The notes beneath the pieces were generated by a model, which was not told the DNA's origin, did not search any database, and saw only the letters and a list, made by a program, of their open reading frames with translations. Below are positions 55,821 through 63,126 of a stretch of DNA of 64,000 nt, in pieces. A program made the translations under genes and the position numbers. The DNA lies in contig JAGZMM010000001.1 in the NCBI GenBank assembly GCA_018364155.1, positions 186,001 through 250,000 of the forward strand, given 5' to 3'. How positions within the stretch are numbered: position 1 is the first letter of the stretch; every line of letters begins with the position of its first letter. This stretch comes from Clostridiales bacterium (lineage in GTDB: Bacteria; Bacillota; Clostridia; Oscillospirales; Acutalibacteraceae).

Positions 55821-56531
55821 TTAGTCCTCCTTCACGATGGTACCAATATTCTCGCCCAGAAGAGCGGATACAATGTTGTCGGGATTGTCCAGGTTAAAGA
55901 CCAAAATCGGAATCTTGTTGTCCTTACAAAGGGAAGCAGCCGTGGAATCCATCACCTGCAACTCCTTGCTGAGCACCTCCAAAAAGGTCAGAGAATCCAG
56001 CTTGTTGGCATCGGGGTTCTTGTTTGGGTCGGCGTCGTACACACCGTCCACATTGGTGGCCTTCATGATGATATCCGCGTCGATTTCCGCCGCACGCAAA
56101 GCTGCCGCCGTATCGGTGGAAAAGAAGGGATTTCCCGTACCGCAGCCGAAGATGACTACCCGGCCCTTTTCCAGATGCCGCACCGCCCGGTTGCGGATAT
56201 AAGGCTCGGCCACCTGCTGCATGGAAATAGCCGTCTGCACTCGGACTGGTACACCCAGCTGTTCGAGGGCATCTGCCAGCGCCAAAGCATTGATGGCCGT
56301 GGCAAGCATTCCCATATGATCAGCCCGCGTACGGTCCATCTTGCCGCTGGAACGGCCTCTCCAGAAGTTGCCGCCGCCCACGACGATTCCGATTTCCACC
56401 CCCATATCTGCGCATTTCTTGATGGAACGACAGATATTGAGCACCACGTCATAGTCAAGACCGAACTTTTGCTGGCCCGCCAGCGCTTCGCCGCTGAGCT
56501 TCAAAAGCATCCGCTTATAAATTGGCTGCAT
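55821..56531 (-). CDS. pyrH: UMP kinase
   Basis: Phosphorylates UMP to UDP, hexameric amino acid kinase fold. 236 residues. Motifs: [27 protein letters not shown] and [23 protein letters not shown] 56531 follows AAGGGTG at 6 nt. A consensus promoter is 42 nt upstream, so this is the first gene of the eight-gene operon to polC. The rpsB-tsf pair that often precedes it is absent. Confidence 0.96.
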   Translation of the reverse strand: MQPIYKRMLLKLSGEALAGQQKFGLDYDVVLNICRSIKKCADMGVEIGIVVGGGNFWRGRSSGKMDRTRADHMGMLATAINALALADALEQLGVPVRVQTAISMQQVAEPYIRNRAVRHLEKGRVVIFGCGTGNPFFSTDTAAALRAAEIDADIIMKATNVDGVYDADPNKNPDANKLDSLTFLEVLSKELQVMDSTAASLCKDNKIPILVFNLDNPDNIVSALLGENIGTIVKED

Positions 56532-56572
56532 TGAAAACACCCTTTACTTTGTTCTTTTGTTTTGTTTATTTT

Positions 56573-56601
56573 ACTATATTTAACCTTCGGTGTAAAGTCA
56601 A
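56573..56601 (-). promoter_or_regulatory. Promoter of the pyrH-to-polC operon
   Basis: Minus strand TTGACT (56601-56596), 17-nt spacer, TATAGT (56578-56573). The leader to pyrH is about 35 nt and AT-rich. Confidence 0.78.
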
Positions 56602-56652
56602 AACCGCGTTTTCTCTACCGGGAAAATCGCAGCCTGCTCATGCGCAGGAAAG

Positions 56653-56674
56653 AAAAAGGGGCATTTTATGCCCC
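56653..56674 (-). terminator. Terminator of the YesL-like gene
   Basis: Stem GGGGCAT/ATGCCCC (56658-56664 and 56668-56674) with TTT loop. On the minus strand it is followed by five T. It lies about 30 nt after the YesL-like stop and separates that gene from the pyrH promoter. Confidence 0.8.
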
Positions 56675-56704
56675 AGGCACAAAACACCCCTCAAATGATT
56701 CGAA

Positions 56705-57658
56705 TTAGGACTTGGACGGGTCCGGCTTACCGATGGGCTCGGACGGAGCCGGCTGCTCTTCCTCGTCTGTCTCTTCCTCGTCTTCCTCTTGTTCCTGTTC
56801 AGCAAGGTATCCCCAGGTGCGCATGGTATCCGAAATTTGGTCCGGATGCTCGCGGTAATAGGGATCGATGACGTTCTTCTGGAAGAACGGATAGGCAATG
56901 AAGTTAATCAGGAAACTGCCGAAGGCAAAGGTAAAAAACAAGGAGATCGGGAACGCAAAGAACAAAAGCGGCTGATAGTCCACCGCCAGCAGCGCCAAAA
57001 TGATTACGCATGGCACTACGATAATAGAAATCAGAAGATTGCGCGGCACACCGGCCAACGCCAGGCGGAATGCATTCTGGTAGGTTTTCTTGATCGTCAG
57101 CTTACAGGACACGATGGACAAATAAATATAATACTGCATGAACGTGAAAATCAGCAGCGCGATGATGGAAACCACAATAGCAAGATAGAAAACCATCTGG
57201 AAATTGGTATTGTCCTTATTCAGAACATAGAAATACGCTGCAAAGCCGAGAATCCCATAGACCAGACCGTTGATCACCGAAGCGATCAGCCCCTGCTTCC
57301 AGTTGGCCTTGGTGGCGCCGATGAAATCGTGCCAGACGAAAGCATGCTCCTGCCGGGCAAAGTTACGGGTAACATAAGTAAGCCCGCAGGTAATGGGGCC
57401 GGAGATCAGCATAGTCAACGCAAGGGAACCCAGGAAAAAAAGCGGCTGTGGCTGCGGAAAAGCGTACAGGGTAAGCAGCAGCCCGACGATTGGAATGGGC
57501 ATCCAGAACAGGCAGTATACCAGGTTAAGCAAAATAAGCTTCCAGAACTTGCGGAACAGCACCTCAAAAAATACAAAAAACGGCTGTTTCTGAGGTCCCC
57601 CCTTCTCCACTCCTTTTCCAGGCTTGGTGTAGTCGAGCAAACCAAAAAATCCTGCCAA
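56705..57658 (-). CDS. YesL-like (DUF624) membrane protein
   Basis: A 317-residue protein with about six membrane helices (about 40-62, 75-100, 130-150, 160-185, 205-230, 240-265). The N-terminal helix pair with FWMPIPIVGLLLTL and the GPITCGLTYVTRNFARQEHAFVW stretch (aromatic DUF624 signature; first part shown) resemble the YesL family. The C-terminal tail is strongly acidic (EQEQEEDEEETDEEEQ). The start is TTG with AAGGAG. In other genomes YesL-type proteins lie with sugar transporters, but none is here. Function unknown. Confidence 0.72.
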   Translation of the reverse strand: MAGFFGLLDYTKPGKGVEKGGPQKQPFFVFFEVLFRKFWKLILLNLVYCLFWMPIPIVGLLLTLYAFPQPQPLFFLGSLALTMLISGPITCGLTYVTRNFARQEHAFVWHDFIGATKANWKQGLIASVINGLVYGILGFAAYFYVLNKDNTNFQMVFYLAIVVSIIALLIFTFMQYYIYLSIVSCKLTIKKTYQNAFRLALAGVPRNLLISIIVVPCVIILALLAVDYQPLLFFAFPISLFFTFAFGSFLINFIAYPFFQKNVIDPYYREHPDQISDTMRTWGYLAEQEQEEDEEETDEEEQPAPSEPIGKPDPSKS

Positions 57659-57716
57659 TGCGTTACAACTCCTTTGTCATTCAAACGTCCGAGACCCAGG
57701 CGTTTCCTGTCCCCTC

Positions 57717-58607
57717 CTATGCGTGCTTTGCGCGCGGATGGCAGTTTTTGTATACTTCCTTAAACCGCTCCTGCAAAACCTGCGCATAGATCTGAGTCGA
57801 GGAAATGTCCGCGTGTCCCAGCATTTCCTGTATATCCTTCAGCTGCGCCCCGTTTTCCAGCAGATGTGCGGCAAACGAATGGCGAAGCGTATGCGGCGTA
57901 ATATCCTTTTCGATGTGAGCTTGCGCGGTATACCCCTTGACGATTTTCCAGAAACCCTGGCGTGTCATACGCTGGCCGTTTAGATTGGTAAAAAGCGCCC
58001 GGCCGCATTCGCTCGACGCGATCACCCCGCGAAACCGACACAGATAGTCGGACACTGCGGTAATCGCCGTGGGATAAATCGGGATAATCCGGTCACTCTT
58101 TTCATTGTGGCAGTGCAACACTCCCACCTGGAGGTTTACGTCCTCCACGTTGAGGCTGATGAGCTCGGATACCCGGATTCCCGTTGCGTATAAAAGCTCC
58201 AGCATGGCCTTGTCCCGGCAGCCCTTCGCGTCGGAGGGGTCCGGCTGGGACAAAAACAACTCGATTTCCTTGCCGGTGAGAATCTGCGGCAGCTTTTTTT
58301 CTACCTTTTTGAGCTTAATGTCCCGGGCGGGGTTGGTGTGGGAGTAGCCCGCCGCCGCCAAAAACTGATAAAAGCAGCGCAGAGACGCCACACACCGCGT
58401 CACCGTAGCAGCGCTCTTTCCCGACAGCTCGAGAAAACTGACAAACCGCTTCATCACTGGTTCCTCCACGTCGCAGGGCGAAGAAATCCCCTGCTTTTGC
58501 AGAAAGGAAAGGTACCGCCCTACATCCCGTTTATAGGACAACAGGGTATTGGCGGAAACCGATTTGTTGTCTGTCAAGTATCTCTCAAACAGTGCGAGAT
58601 AGTCCAT
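57717..58607 (-). CDS. xerD: Tyrosine recombinase XerD
   Basis: Resolves chromosome dimers at dif. 296 residues, the normal Xer length. Core-binding domain (1-90), then the catalytic residues: Arg in LLYATGIRVSELIS, Lys in CHNEKSDRIIP, His-x-x-Arg in TPHTLRHSFAAHLLENG, and His plus Tyr in MLGHADISSTQIYAQV. GAGGGG precedes the ATG. It follows spoIIM by 27 nt, as in several Firmicutes. Confidence 0.92.
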   Translation of the reverse strand: MDYLALFERYLTDNKSVSANTLLSYKRDVGRYLSFLQKQGISSPCDVEEPVMKRFVSFLELSGKSAATVTRCVASLRCFYQFLAAAGYSHTNPARDIKLKKVEKKLPQILTGKEIELFLSQPDPSDAKGCRDKAMLELLYATGIRVSELISLNVEDVNLQVGVLHCHNEKSDRIIPIYPTAITAVSDYLCRFRGVIASSECGRALFTNLNGQRMTRQGFWKIVKGYTAQAHIEKDITPHTLRHSFAAHLLENGAQLKDIQEMLGHADISSTQIYAQVLQERFKEVYKNCHPRAKHA

Positions 58608-58634
58608 CTTCTTGTCCCCTCATCTTGCCGGAAT

Positions 58635-59270
58635 TTAAGTCACAAAAAACTGGGAGAAAGCCGCCGAACAAACTGTGTCCACAAATGCCGCAAGGAACAA
58701 CAGGATCAGCAGCGCCAGAAAGCGAACCAGATAAATTTTCAGTTGAGGCCACAAGCCCTCCTGCCCGTCCGCCTTTGGCAAAAACCGGCGGCACAACAGC
58801 ATGGAAAAACGGAACGCTTCCTTACAGGATAGAATGATCAGAATGGAAGATACAATGGCGGGCGGGATAATCAGCAGCACGGAAAACGCGATACCCTTGA
58901 GACCGTTTACTCCGTACAGATATCCAAGCGCCGTGCCGAGCCCCAACCCGCGAAACACCAATACACAGGGAATCAGCGGTACCCCTACCGCACTGACTCC
59001 CAGGAAAAACGGCACCAGCACAAAGGGAAGCACCGACAAAAGTGAATTGAGAAACGTGGTCAGTACCGGCTGGTCCGTGCGGCCTATGGCAAAGCCCCCC
59101 AGCAGGCTTACCAGCGTCTGGGCGTTTTCCTCTGTAATGTTCTTGGAAATGAGCACCCCAAAAAAGAGACCGCACACCAAAAGCGAGGTGAAAAAAAGAA
59201 GCATCCGGTTCTGGGATAGGGCTTCCCACGCCCGTTTGGGAAAGGTATGTATATTGGTTGTCCAGTTCAT
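58635..59270 (-). CDS. spoIIM: Stage II sporulation protein M
   Basis: Component of the DMP complex (SpoIID-M-P) that drives septum thinning and engulfment. 211 residues with about five membrane helices. The N-terminal FFTSLLVCGLFFGVLIS helix is followed by the conserved part FRGLGLGTALGYLYGVNG. GGAGG precedes the ATG. Gene order spoIIM-xerD supports the name. Its presence implies the organism can sporulate, or descends from one that could. Confidence 0.9.
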   Translation of the reverse strand: MNWTTNIHTFPKRAWEALSQNRMLLFFTSLLVCGLFFGVLISKNITEENAQTLVSLLGGFAIGRTDQPVLTTFLNSLLSVLPFVLVPFFLGVSAVGVPLIPCVLVFRGLGLGTALGYLYGVNGLKGIAFSVLLIIPPAIVSSILIILSCKEAFRFSMLLCRRFLPKADGQEGLWPQLKIYLVRFLALLILLFLAAFVDTVCSAAFSQFFVT

Positions 59271-59336
59271 ATGCAGTCCTCCAGCCGAAAATTCTCCGTC
59301 TGAAGGATAGATATGCTTTTATAAGCGGCAATATTC

Positions 59337-60140
59337 CTATTTTGCCAGTTCTCCAGCCCTGGTGGTGCAGGCCATCATGGCATTGTCGATCACCTTTTCA
59401 AAATCGTCGTCGGAAAAGGAGTTGAGCGCCGCCAGTGTAGTGCCACCCGGGGAAGCTACCATCTGAATCAGCTCATCCGGCTCCATGCCGCTTTCGTCAA
59501 GCATTTTGGCGCTTCCCTTGAGGGTTTGAATGATCAGGCGTTTGGCTGCCTTACGTTCAATCCCCTGGGCCACCGCCGAATCAATCACCGCTTTGGCAAA
59601 AAGATACACATATGCCGGACTGCTTCCGTTGACCGAAATCACCGCATTCATGGATTTCTCCGGCAGGTTTTCCACGATTCCGGAGGCGGAAAAGAGGCGG
59701 GAAACCTCTTCAAACTCACTGTCCGTCACCGAAGGACACCTGGAAAGAGCAGTCGCACCGCAGCCCAGCAGCAGCGGGGTATTGGGCATCGCACGCACCA
59801 CCTTGCAAGGAAAGCCGATGGCATTCTTGACATAATCGGTGGAAATGCCCGCTGCGATGCTCACGAGAATCTTTGTTTCGTCAACCGCGTCCTTGATGCC
59901 TTCCAGCACCGGGCCGTAAACCTGAGGTTTAACCGCTAGCACCACCACATCGCAGCGACGCACAAGCTCCGCCGCGTCTTTGGCGACAAAAACGCCTTTT
60001 TTTCGAAAACCTTCGCATTTTTCCGCCGAAATATCATAGACCATCAGTTGCTCCGGAGCGCAAACACCGCCCGCCAACATTCCGCCAAGAATGGCGCTGG
60101 CCATATTTCCGCAGCCAATAAAACCGTACATTCGATCCAT
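59337..60140 (-). CDS. proC: Pyrroline-5-carboxylate reductase
   Basis: Last step of proline synthesis: NAD(P)H reduction of P5C. 267 residues. The Rossmann motif MYGFIGCGNMASAILGGML is at the N terminus, VVLAVKPQVYG follows, and the C-terminal family signature is LIQMVASPGGTTLAALNSF. The longest frame reaches 60236, but the start at 60140 is the one that aligns with the family and has GGTG 8 nt upstream. Its upstream region holds a set of repeats. Confidence 0.95.
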   Translation of the reverse strand: MDRMYGFIGCGNMASAILGGMLAGGVCAPEQLMVYDISAEKCEGFRKKGVFVAKDAAELVRRCDVVVLAVKPQVYGPVLEGIKDAVDETKILVSIAAGISTDYVKNAIGFPCKVVRAMPNTPLLLGCGATALSRCPSVTDSEFEEVSRLFSASGIVENLPEKSMNAVISVNGSSPAYVYLFAKAVIDSAVAQGIERKAAKRLIIQTLKGSAKMLDESGMEPDELIQMVASPGGTTLAALNSFSDDDFEKVIDNAMMACTTRAGELAK

Positions 60141-60253
60141 TTTTATAACACCGTCCTCATGAATGTTCATTATAGTATATTCAGCGGATTTTATCAAGGG
60201 AAATGTCATGGAAGGCAATTTTCGTTCCAGTTTCACAATTTATGTGTTCGCTG

Positions 60254-60331
60254 TTATGGAAACTGCATAAATATTATGGTAACTACATTATGTTAACAAA
60301 TGCAAAATGATGTCAATCCGGTTATGGAAAC
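60254..60331. repeat. Four copies of a TTATGKWAAC element upstream of proC
   Basis: Direct copies at 60254-60263 (TTATGGAAAC), 60274-60283 (TTATGGTAAC), 60288-60297 (TTATGTTAAC) and 60322-60331 (TTATGGAAAC). Start-to-start spacings are 20, 14 and 34. The -10 of the candidate proC promoter overlaps the third copy and the -35 lies between the third and fourth. This looks like a binding-site cluster for a regulator I cannot name. Confidence 0.5.
60287..60316 (-). promoter_or_regulatory. Putative promoter of proC
   Basis: Minus strand TTGACA (60316-60311), 18-nt spacer, CATAAT (60292-60287). The transcript would have a leader of about 140 nt. The promoter sits inside the repeat cluster. Confidence 0.55.
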
Positions 60332-60343
60332 CGCGGTCAGCCT

Positions 60344-60382
60344 AAAAAAGAGGCAAAGCCTTCTCTCGCTTTGCCTCTTTTT
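60344..60382. terminator. Terminator after scfB
   Basis: Stem AAAAGAGGCAAAGC (60346-60359) and its complement (60368-60381) with an 8-nt loop. A6 and T5 runs lie at the ends, giving a U tract on the minus strand. It ends about 10 nt from the scfB stop and isolates scfAB from proC. Confidence 0.85.
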
Positions 60383-60391
60383 CATGGTTAT

Positions 60392-61756
60392 TTATTCGTC
60401 CTGAGCCAACGCCGCCTTCATCATGATGGCGCATTCCAGGCGCTTCTTTTCCAGCTCACAGGAAAGGGTGTGGGGCTTTAGGATATCGCCTGCATACTGC
60501 TGGTTGTTGGCGTTGCAGCCGCCTGAACAGTAAAACTTCGCCCAGCAGTCCCGGCAGCCTTCCTTGCCGTAAATGTTCGCCTTGGCAAAACGCGCCTTTT
60601 CTTCCCGATCGAAGGTTCCTTCCAGCACATTTCCCATCTTCCATCCCTCCATCCCCACGAACTGGTGGCAGGGATAGATGTCCCCCTCCGGGGTTACGGC
60701 CACGTATTCGTTGCCGCAGCCGCAGCCGCGCAGCCGCTTGATGGCGCAGGGGCCCTGGTCTAGGTCAATCATAAAGTGGAAGAAGTTGAACCCCTCCCCT
60801 CTGCGTTTGCTTTCGAGCAGCCTCTTCGCTAAGCGCTCATATTCTGCAAACACTTGGGGCAGATCCTCTTCCTGAATGGAATAGGGCAGATTCGGGTCGG
60901 ACACCACCGGCTCCACCGAAATCTGGTCAAACCCTTCCTGAGCCAGGTGATAAACATCCTCGGAAAAATCCAGATTGAATTTCGTAAAGGTTCCGCGGAC
61001 ATAATAGTCCTTCCCGCCTCGGGTCTTCACCAGCTTTTGGTACTTGGGCAGGATTATATCGTAGCTGCCCTTGCCGTTTGGCGTGACCCGCAGCCGGTCG
61101 TTGACCTCTTTGCGCCCGTCAATGGAAAGAACCACGTTGGACATTTCTTTGTTTATAAACGCAATTTTATCATCATCGAGCAGCAAACCGTTGGTGGTGA
61201 TGGTGAAGCGGAAATTTTTGTTGTACGCTTTCTCCTTGCTTCTGGCGTATTCCACCACTTGCTTGACCACATCGAAGTTCATTAGCGGCTCGCCGCCGAA
61301 GAAATCCAGCTCTAGGTTGCGCCGGGAGCCGGAGTTTTCCAGCAGAAAATCGATGGCCGCCTTTCCTACTTTAAGCGGCATCAGCTTGCGGCCATGGCCG
61401 AAGTCCCCTTTTGCCGCAAAGCAGTATTCGCAGCGCAAATTGCAGTCATGGGCAATGTGTAGGCACATGGCTTTGACCGGAGACGATACCATTTTCCCGG
61501 AAAACTGCTCATAATCGTCCTCGGAAAAGAGGGTTCCTTCTTCATAAAGCGTGTACAGCTCTTTGTAGGCTTCCCTAAGCTTGTCCACTGCGTACTTGGG
61601 CGCCAGCGCGTCAAGCAGAGCTTGCGGACACTCCTTTGGCATCGGGGCTTCCAAAAGCCCGGTCATTTCATAGGTCATCTCATCGAGCACATGCACCGCA
61701 CCGCTGTGCACATCGAGCACAATAAAAAAACCGTTTAGTTCATATCGGTGAATCAT
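60392..61756 (-). CDS. scfB: SCIFF peptide maturase, radical SAM/SPASM enzyme
   Basis: Enzyme that installs thioether cross-links in the SCIFF peptide. 454 residues. The N-terminal part (about 1-80, HRYELNGFFIVLDVHSGAVH) resembles a peptide-recognition region. The radical SAM motif is CNLRCEYC (near residue 107), followed by NLELDFFGGEPLMNF. The SPASM domain holds the auxiliary cluster cysteines: CGCGNEYVAVTPEGDIYPC and CRDCWAKFYCSGGCNANNQQ. AGGAGGAGG precedes the ATG. The precursor gene scfA is 120 nt upstream on the same strand. Confidence 0.94.
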   Translation of the reverse strand: MIHRYELNGFFIVLDVHSGAVHVLDEMTYEMTGLLEAPMPKECPQALLDALAPKYAVDKLREAYKELYTLYEEGTLFSEDDYEQFSGKMVSSPVKAMCLHIAHDCNLRCEYCFAAKGDFGHGRKLMPLKVGKAAIDFLLENSGSRRNLELDFFGGEPLMNFDVVKQVVEYARSKEKAYNKNFRFTITTNGLLLDDDKIAFINKEMSNVVLSIDGRKEVNDRLRVTPNGKGSYDIILPKYQKLVKTRGGKDYYVRGTFTKFNLDFSEDVYHLAQEGFDQISVEPVVSDPNLPYSIQEEDLPQVFAEYERLAKRLLESKRRGEGFNFFHFMIDLDQGPCAIKRLRGCGCGNEYVAVTPEGDIYPCHQFVGMEGWKMGNVLEGTFDREEKARFAKANIYGKEGCRDCWAKFYCSGGCNANNQQYAGDILKPHTLSCELEKKRLECAIMMKAALAQDE

Positions 61757-61821
61757 AAGTACCTCCTCCTAGCCGCCTATGCGGCCCTACGGACAACGGG
61801 AATTTCGCAAAAAGGACATAA

Positions 61822-61850
61822 TTTAAGGGACAGAAACTCTGTCCCTTAAA
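61822..61850 (-). terminator. Hairpin between scfA and scfB, possible partial terminator
   Basis: A 12-bp perfect stem (TTTAAGGGACAG at 61822-61833 with 61839-61850) around AAACT. The minus strand has a short T run in the stem end (TTAAATTATG). It lies 27 nt after the scfA stop. It may stop most transcripts so that peptide is made in excess over enzyme, or protect the scfA mRNA 3' end; both are inference. Confidence 0.55.
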
Positions 61851-61876
61851 CGCAAACCCTGATTCTGTCCGGGTTC

Positions 61877-62014
61877 TTACTTCTCGCACTTCTGGTTGGC
61901 AACCGTGCAGGAAGTCTTGCAGGCAGACTGGCAGGAAGCCTGGCATTCGCCGCAGCCGCCCTTCGCCGCGCTCTCCTTGAGATTGGCCTTGTTGATGGTC
62001 TTGATATGGCTCAT
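61877..62014 (-). CDS. scfA: SCIFF ribosomal peptide precursor
   Basis: A 45-residue peptide with exactly six cysteines, at positions 21, 24, 28, 32, 36 and 43, in the C-terminal half: GGCGECQASCQSACK followed by TSCTVANQKCEK. It starts MSHIKTINKANLKESAAKG, the conserved leader. This matches the SCIFF family (six Cys in forty-five residues), near-universal in Clostridia. Substrate of ScfB. GGGAGG is 9 nt before the ATG. A consensus promoter is 165 nt upstream. The role of the mature peptide is unknown. Confidence 0.95.
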   Translation of the reverse strand: MSHIKTINKANLKESAAKGGCGECQASCQSACKTSCTVANQKCEK

Positions 62015-62179
62015 TCGTTTGTACCTCCCTTGCCCGTTCATTGGTCATCCATGTTACCGCAACGAAAGCGGCACCGCCGCCCTGTGCGATCAAACAGTTC
62101 TCACGGATGAGACTACCCGCCCCATCCAAAGCGGTATGACACCGCTTCGACGGCTTTGAACAGCCGCCGCCGTAGGGAT

Positions 62180-62208
62180 ATTATAGCACAAAAGAAATCC
62201 GGTTTCAA
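62180..62208 (-). promoter_or_regulatory. Strong promoter of scfA
   Basis: Minus strand TTGAAA (62208-62203), 17-nt spacer, TATAAT (62185-62180) with extended -10 TGC. It predicts a GC-rich leader of about 160 nt before scfA that can fold into several hairpins, for example AAGCGGT/ACCGCTT. No known riboswitch class was recognised in it. Confidence 0.8.
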
Positions 62209-62215
62209 ATAAAAC

Positions 62216-62620
62216 CTATCTTTTTCGCAGATTGACTCCTAAAATTCCGCCCAAAGCGCCCGCCACCGGCATGGAGATGAGCTTAATGAGCGTAGCCATT
62301 CCCAGCGTTTCCCCTGCGGCAGATACGCTGATGATAAACAGCACCGCAAACAGCACAAAACCAGTGATGGCGCCGAACAGCGCTCCTTTTACGCGGATCA
62401 TCCGCGCCGTCATCAGCCCGCCGAAAAAGGCGCCCACCGAGGCAGCCGTGGTAGCCAGCGGCGTCACCGCCGACTGAGGAATGTTGTTCACAGAAAGGAT
62501 CACCGAAAATAAAAGCAGCGCCAGCGCGCAGATCAGCGCGCCGCCGGAAATCCCCAAAATAATCGGCTTGACTTTCGCCGTCAGGCTGCTGTTCTCCGGA
62601 CTGACACGATCGGTTCTCAT
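62216..62620 (-). CDS. TIGR04086 family membrane protein
   Basis: A 134-residue protein with four membrane helices (about 20-42, 52-72, 80-103, 108-130), rich in Gly and Ala, with GGLMTARMIRVKGALFGAITG-type loop between helices 2 and 3. This family is typical of Clostridia and commonly lies between the SCIFF genes and yajC, as here. Function unknown. AAGGGGAGGG precedes the ATG. Confidence 0.8.
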   Translation of the reverse strand: MRTDRVSPENSSLTAKVKPIILGISGGALICALALLLFSVILSVNNIPQSAVTPLATTAASVGAFFGGLMTARMIRVKGALFGAITGFVLFAVLFIISVSAAGETLGMATLIKLISMPVAGALGGILGVNLRKR

Positions 62621-62726
62621 GGAAAAGCCCTCCCCTTATTCGGCCTAGCATTTCGTACCCGGCATTCCATCCGTTTGGATGCCGCCTACCAAATGATATT
62701 CCCAGGGGAAGGCAATTATGCGTTGC

Positions 62727-63059
62727 TTATTTGTCGTGAACGGTGTTGTTGGTCTGGACCGCCCACTTCATGATGCGCACCTTGTCCCGGTCAGCGCCCG
62801 TCTCGATCAAAATCGAATCTTCCTTCATGCTGACAACTTTGCCAACAATGCCGCCGATGGTTACAATCTCGTCGCCCACCTGCAAATTGTCACGCATCTT
62901 GGCCTCTTCCTTCTGCTTCTTGCGCTGGGGACGAATCAAAATAAAGTACATGATTACGATCATCAGGGCGATTAGGCCAAACTGTAAAATCATCGCCATC
63001 GTGTTGTTGGCACCAGCCGCCGCGTTTGCGTCCAGGAGCTGAAGTCCTTGTTCTACCAT
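62727..63059 (-). CDS. yajC: Preprotein translocase subunit YajC
   Basis: Small subunit of the SecDF-YajC complex that assists protein export. 110 residues. One N-terminal helix (LQFGLIALMIVIMYFILIRP) ends in the signature RPQRKKQKE; a soluble beta domain follows (GDEIVTIGGIVGKVVSM). The start at 63059 has GGAGGTG 11 nt upstream. It follows tgt, a typical neighbour. secD/secF are not in the window on this side. Confidence 0.94.
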   Translation of the reverse strand: MVEQGLQLLDANAAAGANNTMAMILQFGLIALMIVIMYFILIRPQRKKQKEEAKMRDNLQVGDEIVTIGGIVGKVVSMKEDSILIETGADRDKVRIMKWAVQTNNTVHDK

Positions 63060-63126
63060 TACACAAAACACCTCCAAAAGTATTCCCGACCATTATACCG
63101 GGTAAATAAGGCACTTGCAAGCTTTT

